A stretch of DNA of 9,922 nucleotides from Bacteroidota bacterium (GTDB lineage Bacteria; Bacteroidota; Bacteroidia; Chitinophagales; Chitinophagaceae), in assembly GCA_023386395.1 (NCBI GenBank), contig JAEWJV010000357.1, positions 1 to 9,922 on the forward strand. The letters are read 5' to 3'. A model generated the notes under the pieces. It made no database searches. It was not told the DNA's origin and was given only the letters and a program-made list of their open reading frames with translations. The position numbers were made by a program, and so were the translations under genes. Positions 1 through 6,483 of this stretch are shown here, one piece after another; the first letter of the stretch is position 1; every line of letters begins with the position of its first letter.

Positions 1-116
1 GTTCAGGATAAGGAACGGGGGTGCACGTCATTTCGACGACAGGAGAAATCTCCCGGATAGCAACCATCAAAAAAATCATGAGACCGTTCCTGCCGTCGAG
101 GTGACGGCTCACCTTC
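1..116. repeat. Imperfect-palindrome intergenic repeat, copy 1
   Basis: First of two copies of a 116-bp element; it starts at the window edge, so its true left end may lie outside. It differs from copy 2 at only three positions (40, 87 and 113), with no indels. Its arms 26-38 (CGTCATTTCGACG) and 94-106 (CGTCGAGGTGACG) pair over 13 positions with two G-T wobbles. After one mismatch (39/93) the stem continues as 40-45 with 87-92, and a short 49-52/80-83 helix is possible inside. There is no reading frame of note and no T-run typical of a terminator. It resembles the intergenic palindromic repeats containing GTCATTTCGACG that are scattered in many Bacteroidota genomes; that likeness is from memory. 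Function is unknown. Confidence 0.85.
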
Positions 117-168
117 ATAATAAAATCGAACAACTTTGTGTTCAAAATAAATCAACTTAATAAAGTAA

Positions 169-284
169 GTTCAGGATAAGGAACGGGGGTGCACGTCATT
201 TCGACGATAGGAGAAATCTCCCGGATAGCAACCATCAAAAAAATCATGAGACCGCTCCTGCCGTCGAGGTGACGGCTCACTTTC
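169..284. repeat. Imperfect-palindrome intergenic repeat, copy 2
   Basis: Second copy, offset by exactly 168 bp, 113 of 116 positions identical to copy 1. Arms lie at 194-206 and 262-274, with the inner continuation at 208-213 and 255-260. It ends 8 bp from the stop codon of the aldo/keto reductase gene, so transcripts reading leftward out of that gene would run through it and it could act as a 3'-end stabiliser; this is inference. The 52-bp spacer between the copies (117-168) is AT-rich, and I see nothing else in it. Confidence 0.88.
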
Positions 285-291
285 CAGTATT

Positions 292-1263
292 TTATTGCGA
301 CCATTGGGTAGGTTCCCTGTCCCAGCGGTGATTTTTCAATTCTTCCAACAGGCTTTTGTTTAAACCCCTGCCATCGCCTGCCTGCATATTGGCCATAACA
401 TTCTTTAGTTTGCGCATACCGGGGATGGTGGTGGAAACATCGGTGTTACTCAAAATAAAACGCAGCGCCATTTCGGGCATGGTCATGCCTTCGGGGATCA
501 AAGGCCGCAAAGCTTCCGCATGATCAACGCTTGAATTAAGGTTTTCAGGCACAAAATAGGTGGAACGCCAGTCTTCTTTAGGGAAAACGGTCTCCTTGGT
601 GAGCGTGCCGGTGAGGGTGCCCTCATCAAAAGGCACACGGGCAATAACGCCGATATCCATTTTGCGGCAAAGCGGGAAGAGATTGTCTTCGGGCGCCTGG
701 TCAAAAATGTTATAGATCACCTGCACCGCATCTATTAACCCTGTGTGCAGGGTTTTCAGGCTGTTATCAGGTTCCCAGCGGTTAATGCTTATGCCCCAGG
801 CCCGTACTTTACCCTGTTGGGTTAATTTAATAATGGTGTCCTGCCATTCATCCTCATCGGCCCAGCCATCTTCCCACACATGAAACTGCTGCAGGTCTAT
901 GGTTTCCACGCCGAGGTTTTTAAGGCTTTTTTCCGTGTATTCAATTATGTAATCGGAAGGGAAAACATCTTTTAACAGGAATTCCCTTTTGGAAGGCCAC
1001 TTGCGGTTTTTGGGCGGAATCTTGGTGGCAATGTACAATCTCTTATCCGCATGCCTTTTTAAAACAGCGTTTAATATTTGTTCGCTTAAACCATCGCCGT
1101 AAGCCCAGGCTGTATCGAAAAAATTACAGCCCATTTCAACCGATTTGTCAAGAGCGCGGTTTACTTCTTCGCTCTCAGAGCCCGTCCAGCCAGCCATGCC
1201 CCACATGCCGTATCCAATTTCGCTCACCTGCCAGCCGGTACGCCCGAATTTTCTGTATTGCAT
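292..1263 (-). CDS. Aldo/keto reductase
   Basis: A 323-residue protein, the usual length for an NADPH-dependent aldo/keto reductase with a (beta/alpha)8 barrel; such enzymes reduce aldehydes and ketones in the cytoplasm. The N-terminus (RKFGRTGWQVSEIGYGMWGM) is the typical first strand and turn of the family. The catalytic tetrad is visible: Asp50 and Tyr55 in FFDTAWAYGDG, Lys81 in IATKIPP, and His128 in QQFHVWEDG. The C-terminal part has the expected IPGMRKLKNVMAN cofactor-binding segment. The natural substrate cannot be read from the sequence. The ATG start fits the family and has no clear Shine-Dalgarno. It lies 45 bp downstream of the META-domain gene on the same strand and may be co-transcribed with it. 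A 13-bp palindrome sits just upstream of its start. Confidence 0.93.
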   Translation of the reverse strand: MQYRKFGRTGWQVSEIGYGMWGMAGWTGSESEEVNRALDKSVEMGCNFFDTAWAYGDGLSEQILNAVLKRHADKRLYIATKIPPKNRKWPSKREFLLKDVFPSDYIIEYTEKSLKNLGVETIDLQQFHVWEDGWADEDEWQDTIIKLTQQGKVRAWGISINRWEPDNSLKTLHTGLIDAVQVIYNIFDQAPEDNLFPLCRKMDIGVIARVPFDEGTLTGTLTKETVFPKEDWRSTYFVPENLNSSVDHAEALRPLIPEGMTMPEMALRFILSNTDVSTTIPGMRKLKNVMANMQAGDGRGLNKSLLEELKNHRWDREPTQWSQ

Positions 1264-1271
1264 TGTAGTGT

Positions 1272-1284
1272 TTTAAGGCTTAAA
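1272..1284. promoter_or_regulatory. Palindrome before aldo/keto reductase
   Basis: TTTAAG-G-CTTAAA is a perfect 6-1-6 palindrome beginning 9 bp upstream of the aldo/keto reductase start codon. It contains GGCTTAAA (1277-1284), an 8-mer that recurs twice (once per strand) in the intergenic region in front of the META-domain gene. A shared regulator site is possible, but no regulator gene is in view and AT-rich palindromes arise easily. Confidence 0.35.
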
Positions 1285-1308
1285 GATAAAAACCTGCATG
1301 CATGCAAA

Positions 1309-1785
1309 CTAAATTTGTTTGGTGGGGTTTTTATCTACATGCCGCACCCACTTGGACAATACCGTGGTGTTGTACATCAACAAAAGCACGCCATCTTCAA
1401 TTTGATAGCGGTTTGTTTTAAAGAGGTTTTCCATAAATGCCTCTTCATTATAGCCGGGGCAGGATTTTTTGGTAGAGATAAGTTTTTCATTAAACTGAAG
1501 GGCATCCTGCGAAAGCAAAAAAGCGCCGCTTATATTGTTGCAGCCGGTGTTGCCGGTAAACCTGCCGTTTTTAATATTGAAAACAATGAAAGGAATTTTG
1601 CCGGCGGCGGTATCAGAGCTTAATACAGGCAATAATTCCCATTTTCCGCTGAGAGTGACCGTATCGTTTTCATGAACGGTGGCGGCAATATTTGTGTTAA
1701 TCATTTTTTGCGGCATATTGATATGTGCATTCGCCTGGCCGGTTATCAGCAGCAGGGCAAGGCTTGCAAATAATAAATGTTTCAT
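1309..1785 (-). CDS. Secreted META-domain protein (HslJ-like)
   Basis: A 158-residue protein with an N-terminal type I signal peptide (MKHLLFASLALLLITGQANA, likely cut after Ala20), hence exported to the periplasm. Residues about 45-146 form a META domain: a LSGKWELL opening, the hallmark FTGNTGCNNISGAF around residues 76-89, a second conserved cysteine at 109 (STKKSCPG), and a closing helix and strand (EEAFMENLF, then LLLMYN). The family includes E. coli HslJ, a small protein linked to novobiocin resistance and heat shock, but the biochemical role is not settled. The usual second-motif residues before Cys109 (T-x-M-A-C) are altered here to STKKSC. It lies upstream of the aldo/keto reductase on the same strand and is read away from the beta-barrel gene. 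No clear promoter consensus was found. Confidence 0.85.
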   Translation of the reverse strand: MKHLLFASLALLLITGQANAHINMPQKMINTNIAATVHENDTVTLSGKWELLPVLSSDTAAGKIPFIVFNIKNGRFTGNTGCNNISGAFLLSQDALQFNEKLISTKKSCPGYNEEAFMENLFKTNRYQIEDGVLLLMYNTTVLSKWVRHVDKNPTKQI

Positions 1786-1866
1786 TCGTATAAGTTTGTT
1801 TTTTCAATGGTCACATGTAACCCCGCTATCCATTCCCTGTGAGAGAAAGAATTAGCATGCCCGTTT

Positions 1867-1898
1867 CATGGCTTAAACGAATCAATTTTTAAGCCATG
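1867..1898. promoter_or_regulatory. Inverted repeat, 11-bp stem
   Basis: CATGGCTTAAA (1867-1877) is an exact reverse complement of TTTAAGCCATG (1888-1898), separated by 10 bp. No T-run follows on either strand, so it is not an intrinsic terminator. It lies between divergent genes, about 80 bp upstream of the META-domain start, where an operator or a 5' untranslated hairpin would be expected. A third half-like element (TTAAGCC, 1906-1912) could pair with the left arm instead. Confidence 0.6.
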
Positions 1899-2029
1899 CG
1901 GCTGCTTAAGCCGTATGTCGTGTAAAGAAATTCTGTTTAAGAATTATTTCAGGGCACAAATAGATGCGGGGCCGGCAAAACCAGATTTATTTTGCGTTAT
2001 TTTAACCGGGTGTGTGGATTGAATTCATT

Positions 2030-2037
2030 TATTTTTG
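2030..2037 (+). promoter_or_regulatory. Candidate -7 box for the beta-barrel gene
   Basis: TATTTTTG matches the Bacteroidota -7 consensus TAnnTTTG exactly and would give a leader of about 80 nt before the beta-barrel gene. No TTG or TTTG stands at the expected distance of about 19 bp upstream, so the call rests on one element. Confidence 0.4.
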
Positions 2038-2122
2038 TCCGCACTTTAAAAATTAACAAAGCATAAAGCGGGAAATAACTGATTATAACCAGGATTTCTG
2101 CAACCAGCAAACTCAAATTATT

Positions 2123-2905
2123 ATGAACCAGATGAAAAAGTTTTTCCTGCTATTATTTTCAATAGCTGCTTTTGTTACTGCCAAAGCGCAGATTAATACT
2201 GATACCTCAGCCTTGTCGCGTATTATGTCGGAACCGGCGCCGAAGAACAGGGAGTGGTCCAAGCTTGATTTGAGCACAAGGGCAAATGATCATTTTATGG
2301 TTCAGTATGGTTACGATATGTGGCCAAATGTGCCGGACAGTATTAATACATCAGGTTTTTCAAGGCATTTTAATATTTATGTAATGCTGGATAAACCTTT
2401 TCGCAACAGCCCGCATTTTAGCGTGGGCATAGGGCTGGGTTTGGGAACAAGCAATATCTTTTTTTCCAATACTTATGTAAACCTTAAATCTCAAACGGGC
2501 ACATTACCGTTTACCAATGTAACCAGCACCAATCATTTTGATAAATTCAAATTATCAACCGGTTTTATAGAAGTGCCGTTGGAATTACGGTTTTCCGGTA
2601 ACCCGGTTCAGCCGGATAAGGGCTTTAAGATGGCGCTGGGCGTAAAAGGCGGTTTATTGGTTACAGCCCACACAAAAGGGAAGAACTATGTGGATGCCAG
2701 CGGCAATTCCATCTATGCAAAAAATTATATTCAGAAAGAATCTGATAAGCATTTTATAAACAGTACGCGCTTTGCATTAACCGGGCGCATTGGTTTTGGC
2801 CATATTTCTCTTGATGGTTCTTACCAGGTTACCAGTTTCCTGAAAACCGGCGCCGGCCCGGTTATTCATCCCGTTTCAATCGGGCTTACTTTAAGCGGCC
2901 TGTAA
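2123..2905 (+). CDS. Outer-membrane beta-barrel protein
   Basis: A 260-residue protein with a signal peptide (MKKFFLLLFSIAAFVTAKAQ, cleavage probably between Ala22 and Gln23). The mature part alternates short amphipathic strands rich in Gly and aromatic residues, for example FSVGIGLGLGTSNIFF, FIEVPLELRF and FKMALGVKGGLLVTA, and ends in a strand closing with LTLSGL. This is the pattern of the PorT-like/PF13568 beta-barrels that are abundant in Bacteroidota outer membranes. No ligand or transport role can be read from the sequence. A second ATG nine bases downstream (2132) gives a more standard signal peptide and may be the real start. hflX follows after 52 bp with no terminator between, so read-through is possible, though the two proteins have no obvious functional link. 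Confidence 0.82.
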   Translation: MNQMKKFFLLLFSIAAFVTAKAQINTDTSALSRIMSEPAPKNREWSKLDLSTRANDHFMVQYGYDMWPNVPDSINTSGFSRHFNIYVMLDKPFRNSPHFSVGIGLGLGTSNIFFSNTYVNLKSQTGTLPFTNVTSTNHFDKFKLSTGFIEVPLELRFSGNPVQPDKGFKMALGVKGGLLVTAHTKGKNYVDASGNSIYAKNYIQKESDKHFINSTRFALTGRIGFGHISLDGSYQVTSFLKTGAGPVIHPVSIGLTLSGL

Positions 2906-2957
2906 TTTGCAGGTTTGGTGAATTGGTTTAACTTATAAAAAAAATTAGCTACAGCAT

Positions 2958-4148
2958 TTGATTGATATTAAGCAACAGGTAAAAGCTGAAGAACGGGCAG
3001 TGCTCGTGGGCATAGTGCAAAAGAACCAGGAAGAACGCGAGGTGCAGGAGAATCTTGATGAACTTGCTTTTCTTGCTGAAACAGCCGGTGCCATTGCCAT
3101 TAAAACCTTCACACAAAAATTACCGCAGCCCGATAGCCGGACATTTATAGGAAAAGGAAAGCTGGAAGAAGTGGCGGCTTATATTAGAACGCACCCGGCG
3201 CATATCATCATTTTTGATGATGAATTAAGTGGCTCGCAAATTACCAATATAGAAAAAGCTACCGGCGTTAAGGCCATAGACCGCAGCGATCTTATTCTCG
3301 ACATTTTTGCCAGGCGTGCCAAGACCTCGCGGGCAAAAGCACAGGTGGAGCTTGCGCAATACCAATATATTTTGCCGCGTTTGCGTGGCATGTGGAAGCA
3401 CCTTGAAAGGCTTGGCGGTGGTATTGGCACAAGAGGCCCGGGTGAATCAGAAATTGAAACAGACCGCCGTATTGTAAGGGATAAAATTTCATTGCTGCGC
3501 AAAAGGCTGCAGGAAATAGACAAGCAGGCTTTTACGCAACGCAAGGATCGTGGTGAATTTATACGGGTTTCGCTGGTGGGCTATACAAACGTTGGCAAAA
3601 GCACTATTATGAATTTGCTGAGCAAAAGCGATGTATTTGCTGAAAATAAGCTGTTTGCCACACTTGATACCACTACCCGTAAAGTTGTTTTTGAAACCAC
3701 CCCTTTTCTTTTAAGCGATACAGTTGGTTTTATAAGAAAGCTGCCGCATCATTTAATTGAAAGTTTTAAAAGCACGCTGGACGAAGTGCGTGAAGCCGAT
3801 TTGCTGCTGCATGTGGTGGATATTTCGCACCCGAAATATGAAGAGCAGATGGCAACAGTAAACAAGACGCTGCAGGAACTGGGCGCGGTTGATAAACCTG
3901 TTATAACTGTTTTCAACAAAATTGATGCTTACGAACAACTGAACTTTGACAAATGGCTGGATGTGGGTACAAAACAGGAAATTTTACACCAGCTTGAAGA
4001 AAGATGGCAAAAAACCACAGAAAATAAGACGGTTTTTATTTCAGCCGTTGAAAAAAGAAATATTGATAAACTGCGGGCTATTGTGCTGGAAAACGTGCGG
4101 GCATTGTACCGGCAGCGCTATCCGTATAAGACAGAATATTTCTTTTAA
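2958..4148 (+). CDS. hflX: Ribosome-associated GTPase HflX
   Basis: A 396-residue TRAFAC-class GTPase. HflX binds the 50S subunit and splits stalled 70S ribosomes, for instance after heat stress; that role is family knowledge. The N-terminal HflX domain carries the signature GGGIGTRGPGESEIE from residue 153, after the long helical linker. The G domain has a P-loop GYTNVGKS (208-215), the switch I region FATLDTTTR, a G3 motif DTVGF (254-258), a G4 motif NKID (320-323) and a G5 motif SA (362-363). All motifs are intact. The start is a TTG at 2958: an in-frame stop lies four codons upstream (2946-2948) and no ATG occurs before the conserved AVLVGIV segment. The gene sits 52 bp after the beta-barrel gene and 65 bp before tRNA-Asn. 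Confidence 0.95.
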   Translation: MIDIKQQVKAEERAVLVGIVQKNQEEREVQENLDELAFLAETAGAIAIKTFTQKLPQPDSRTFIGKGKLEEVAAYIRTHPAHIIIFDDELSGSQITNIEKATGVKAIDRSDLILDIFARRAKTSRAKAQVELAQYQYILPRLRGMWKHLERLGGGIGTRGPGESEIETDRRIVRDKISLLRKRLQEIDKQAFTQRKDRGEFIRVSLVGYTNVGKSTIMNLLSKSDVFAENKLFATLDTTTRKVVFETTPFLLSDTVGFIRKLPHHLIESFKSTLDEVREADLLLHVVDISHPKYEEQMATVNKTLQELGAVDKPVITVFNKIDAYEQLNFDKWLDVGTKQEILHQLEERWQKTTENKTVFISAVEKRNIDKLRAIVLENVRALYRQRYPYKTEYFF

Positions 4149-4168
4149 CGCTAATTTTAAAAAAGGAG

Positions 4169-4198
4169 TTGGTGAAAATATAAAAACGATTATTTTTG
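4169..4198 (+). promoter_or_regulatory. Promoter of tRNA-Asn
   Basis: TTG (4169-4171), a spacer of exactly 19 bp, then TATTTTTG (4191-4198) is a full match to the Bacteroidota primary sigma factor consensus TTG-N19-TAnnTTTG. Transcription would begin a few bases after the box, leaving a leader of roughly ten bases before the mature tRNA at 4214. The tRNA therefore does not depend on hflX transcription. Confidence 0.85.
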
Positions 4199-4213
4199 CA
4201 GCCCCTAAAACAT

Positions 4214-4287
4214 TCCTCAGTAGCTCAGTTGGTTAGAGCATCTGACTGTTAATCAGAGGGTCACTGGTTCAAGTCCAGTCTGAGGAG
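4214..4287 (+). tRNA. tRNA-Asn (anticodon GTT)
   Basis: A complete 74-nt cloverleaf. The acceptor arms TCCTCAG (4214-4220) and CTGAGGA (4280-4286) pair over seven bases, with discriminator G4287. The D arm GCTC/GAGC flanks AGTTGGTTA. The anticodon stem TCTGA/TCAGA (4241-4245, 4253-4257) encloses CTGTTAA with anticodon GTT at 4248-4250. The T arm ACTGG/CCAGT encloses TTCAAGT. The 3' CCA is not encoded. It has its own promoter upstream and an intrinsic terminator 12 bp downstream. Confidence 0.98.
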
Positions 4288-4298
4288 CTTTAGAAATG

Positions 4299-4338
4299 AA
4301 AGCGTTACGGAAAACCGTGGCGCTTTTTTATTTTTTTT
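4299..4338 (+). terminator. Intrinsic terminator after tRNA-Asn
   Basis: The 12-bp stem 4299-4310 with 4315-4326 (AAAGCGTTACGG / CCGTGGCGCTTT, two G-T wobbles) closes an AAAA loop. It is followed by TTT-A-TTTTTTTT. This is a strong rho-independent terminator ending the monocistronic tRNA transcript. Confidence 0.93.
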
Positions 4339-4498
4339 CTTACAGAAGAATTTTTTACAGCCTAACTATCTGAGCCATTAAAAGTTAATTTCACATTTAT
4401 TCTTATTAAGCCTTCTATGGCATAAATTTTGCCCGCTTGGGCGCTTTAACTACTTACTTTCCAATATCTTTTATTCCTAATTTTTGTAAACTTTTTCA

Positions 4499-5386
4499 AT
4501 GAGAAAATTAAGCTCTGTTGTATTGTTTGTAATGTTATTAATGGCTGCTCTTTCCTGTAAAAAAGAAAATGCGCGGTTTGACGCAGTCTCGTCTGCCAAT
4601 GAATCCGATCTTTCTATTAAAAAGATTAAAAAGAAAACGCCAACAGGCCCCATTGTTGGCCGCCAGCAGCAAATAACAATAGCAACCGGCGACTATACTT
4701 ATCCCACTTCACAGGCATTATTATGGTTGCCTGCAGGTTACGATGGCATAAAAAGCATCAAGAAGAAATATCCTTTAATTATTGCACTTGACGGGGTGGG
4801 TGAGCAAGGCACAGATATTACGGCTTTGCTGCATAGCGGCACAATTGCTTACCGCATTTCCAAAGGATGGGACGCTGTTTCGAAAAATCCTGCGGATGGA
4901 AAAAATTATTCTTTTATTGTTTTCACACCACAGTGCCCGGTAAGCTGGGGCTGGAGCGCGCCGCAAATAAAAACAATGCTTGCTTCATTAAAAAAGACTT
5001 ACAGAATAGACGCTTCCCGTGTTTATTTAACCGGCTATAGTGCGGGTGGCTGGGGTTTATGGAGCTGTATGACGGATGATGAGAGTCTCTGCCAGCAGTT
5101 TGCAGCTATCGGACCTGTAAGTTCTGCGTCAGCAGATCATCCGGATAAAATAACCAACGTTGCCAAATACAATATTGCCTGCTGGAATATTTGCGGTACT
5201 GCTGATTCTTTTTACGGAAATGCGGTTAGTTATACCAATACTATAAACAATGCAAATCCTGCCATACCGGCAATATTGACTGGTTTGAAAGGCGTTGGCC
5301 ACAGTGCCTGGAACCAGGCTTATGATACAAGCTGGCGTGTAAATAAGAAAAACTTCTTTGAATGGGCTTTGCAATACCGCAAGTAA
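4499..5386 (+). CDS. Lipoprotein alpha/beta hydrolase (putative esterase)
   Basis: A 295-residue protein with a lipoprotein signal peptide (MRKLSSVVLFVMLLMAALSC), lipidated on Cys20 and followed by Lys-Lys-Glu, so it is membrane-anchored and outside the cytoplasm. After a Lys/Ser-rich linker the body is an alpha/beta hydrolase of the esterase, dienelactone-hydrolase or depolymerase-like group. An oxyanion-loop strand LIIALDGVGEQGTD precedes the nucleophile elbow GYSAGGWG with Ser181. Asp236 (CGTADSF) and His268 (GVGHSAWNQ) complete a plausible Ser-Asp-His triad. The substrate is unknown; polysaccharide esters or small esters would fit, but nothing nearby points to one. It stands alone between two terminators and so is probably monocistronic. 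Near-consensus -7 boxes with a 3-bp centre (4423-4431 and 4478-4486) lie upstream. Confidence 0.83.
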   Translation: MRKLSSVVLFVMLLMAALSCKKENARFDAVSSANESDLSIKKIKKKTPTGPIVGRQQQITIATGDYTYPTSQALLWLPAGYDGIKSIKKKYPLIIALDGVGEQGTDITALLHSGTIAYRISKGWDAVSKNPADGKNYSFIVFTPQCPVSWGWSAPQIKTMLASLKKTYRIDASRVYLTGYSAGGWGLWSCMTDDESLCQQFAAIGPVSSASADHPDKITNVAKYNIACWNICGTADSFYGNAVSYTNTINNANPAIPAILTGLKGVGHSAWNQAYDTSWRVNKKNFFEWALQYRK

Positions 5387-5410
5387 AAAAAGCATCAGCT
5401 TAAACGGTCT

Positions 5411-5450
5411 AAATGCTTTGAAACTTAAGTTTTAAAGCATTTTTTATTTA
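5411..5450 (+). terminator. Intrinsic terminator after the esterase gene
   Basis: A 14-bp stem (5411-5424 with 5429-5442; one G-T wobble at 5420/5433) closes a TTAA loop and is followed by a T-rich tail. It lies 24 bp after the hydrolase stop codon. The 7-mer AAAGCAT at 5389-5395 duplicates the sequence at 5434-5440 and could pair with 5413-5419 instead. Confidence 0.88.
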
Positions 5451-5451
5451 A

Positions 5452-5473
5452 TTGAATGACATTTGCCATTCAA
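5452..5473. promoter_or_regulatory. Small inverted repeat before the RluB-type gene
   Basis: TTGAATG (5452-5458) and CATTCAA (5467-5473) are exact reverse complements with 8 bp between. The first possible ATG (5456) lies inside the left arm. If translation starts at 5483, as preferred here, the hairpin is in the short leader. It may be chance in AT-rich DNA. Confidence 0.35.
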
Positions 5474-5482
5474 CGCAAATAC

Positions 5483-6469
5483 ATGAAGCAGCATTCATTT
5501 GAAAAATTTATTAATAAAGAAAAGAACTCACGCAAAAAAGAGGGGATAAAACAGGATAAGCGCAGGTGGAAGGAAGAAAAGAAAAAAAAATATGAAGAGA
5601 AAAAGGTTAATTATGAAATGCAGCCTTCCAAATCCGGAACTTCCAGGCAAGCAAAGCCAGGACATAAACCGTTAAATCCAAACACAAAAACAGATAAGGC
5701 CAATGGACCGAATCCGGGCGAAATACCGCTTAATAAATTTATTGCCCATGCAGGTATATGCGGCAGGAGAGAGGCGGCAACGCTGGTAAAAGAAGGTAAA
5801 GTAAAAGTAAACAACACTATAATTTACGAACCAGGCTTTAAAGTAACATCAGCCGATAAAGTTGTATTCAATAGCAAACAGCTTTTTATACAAAAAAACC
5901 TGGTTTACATTTTACTGAACAAGCCGAAAGATTACATTACTACGGCAAAAGATACACATGGCCGTAAAACGGTTTTTGAACTGATACAACAAGCCACAGG
6001 CGAAAGAATTTACCCGGTAGGCAGGTTAGACCGCAATACAACCGGCGTTCTGTTGCTTACCAATGATGGCGACCTTACACAGAAGCTAACACATCCATCT
6101 TTCGAAATAAAAAAAATATACGAAGCAAAGCTTGATAAACCTTTGCTGAAAAAGGATATGGAAGCCCTTCTTAAAGGCGTTGAGCTGGAAGATGGTTTTA
6201 TAGCTGCTGATGCTGCCGGCTATGCCGATCCGAAAGATAAAGCACTGGTGGGCCTCGAAATTCACAGTGGCAGAAACCGCATTGTGCGCCGCTTGTTTGA
6301 GCACCTGGGTTATGAAGTTAAGGGGCTCGACAGGGTGCTGTTTGCCAATCTCACCAAAAAAAATCTGGAACGTGGCAAATGGCGTTTCCTGCAGGAAAAA
6401 GAAGTTCGCCTGCTGAAATATATGAACCAAAGCTTTGTAAAAAAGAAACCGTCGCCAAAGAAAAATTAA
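5483..6469 (+). CDS. RsuA/RluB-family pseudouridine synthase
   Basis: This cytoplasmic enzyme isomerises uridine to pseudouridine in rRNA. The first 80 residues or so are a very basic, Lys/Glu-rich, low-complexity tail (SRKKEG, KEEKKKKYEEKK), which is common in Bacteroidota members and probably binds RNA. An S4 domain follows (about 80-130; PLNKFIAHAGICGRREA, then VKEGKVKVNN). The catalytic domain has GRLDRNTTGVLLLTNDGD with the catalytic Asp183, then LTHPSFEIKKIYEA and the GRNRIVRRLFEHLGYEV helix typical of the family. The exact target site cannot be read from sequence. I prefer ATG 5483 over the in-frame ATG at 5456, because the upstream terminator ends only about ten bases before 5456 and MKQHSFEKF resembles family starts. 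A second pseudouridine synthase follows after 14 bp, so they form an operon. Confidence 0.92.
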   Translation: MKQHSFEKFINKEKNSRKKEGIKQDKRRWKEEKKKKYEEKKVNYEMQPSKSGTSRQAKPGHKPLNPNTKTDKANGPNPGEIPLNKFIAHAGICGRREAATLVKEGKVKVNNTIIYEPGFKVTSADKVVFNSKQLFIQKNLVYILLNKPKDYITTAKDTHGRKTVFELIQQATGERIYPVGRLDRNTTGVLLLTNDGDLTQKLTHPSFEIKKIYEAKLDKPLLKKDMEALLKGVELEDGFIAADAAGYADPKDKALVGLEIHSGRNRIVRRLFEHLGYEVKGLDRVLFANLTKKNLERGKWRFLQEKEVRLLKYMNQSFVKKKPSPKKN

Positions 6470-6483
6470 TACCGGATTAGATA

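Larger units (their letters stand above)
1786..2122. other. Divergent intergenic region, 337 bp
   Basis: This AT-rich region separates the minus-strand META-domain gene from the plus-strand beta-barrel gene, so it should carry both promoters. It holds an inverted repeat at 1867-1898, a further TTAAGCC at 1906-1912, a small hairpin (AATTCT/AGAATT, 1929-1934 with 1940-1945) and a candidate -7 box at 2030-2037. I see no supported coding sequence or tRNA in it. Confidence 0.8.

Noticed and set aside
1..284. Possible CRISPR array from the two repeats at the left edge
   Set aside because: The unit is 116 bp with a 52-bp spacer and only two copies, far from CRISPR dimensions, and there is no cas gene.
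1295..1306. Perfect 12-bp palindrome TGCATGCATGCA between the two left minus-strand genes
   Set aside because: It is a simple GCAT dinucleotide-pair repeat; with no second copy or known site it cannot be called functional.
1258..1623. Open frame of 121 codons on plus
   Set aside because: It lies antisense over the META-domain gene, whose signal peptide and domain motifs are clear; the frame encodes nothing recognisable.
1791..1798. TAAGTTTG, an exact -7 box match on plus
   Set aside because: It has no TTG at the right distance and lies over 300 bp before the next plus-strand gene.
3179..3544. Open frame of 121 codons on minus
   Set aside because: It is a shadow of the conserved HflX N-terminal domain.
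4431..4442. GCCC-GCTT-GGGC hairpin upstream of the esterase gene
   Set aside because: The 4-bp stem is too short to support a terminator or riboswitch.
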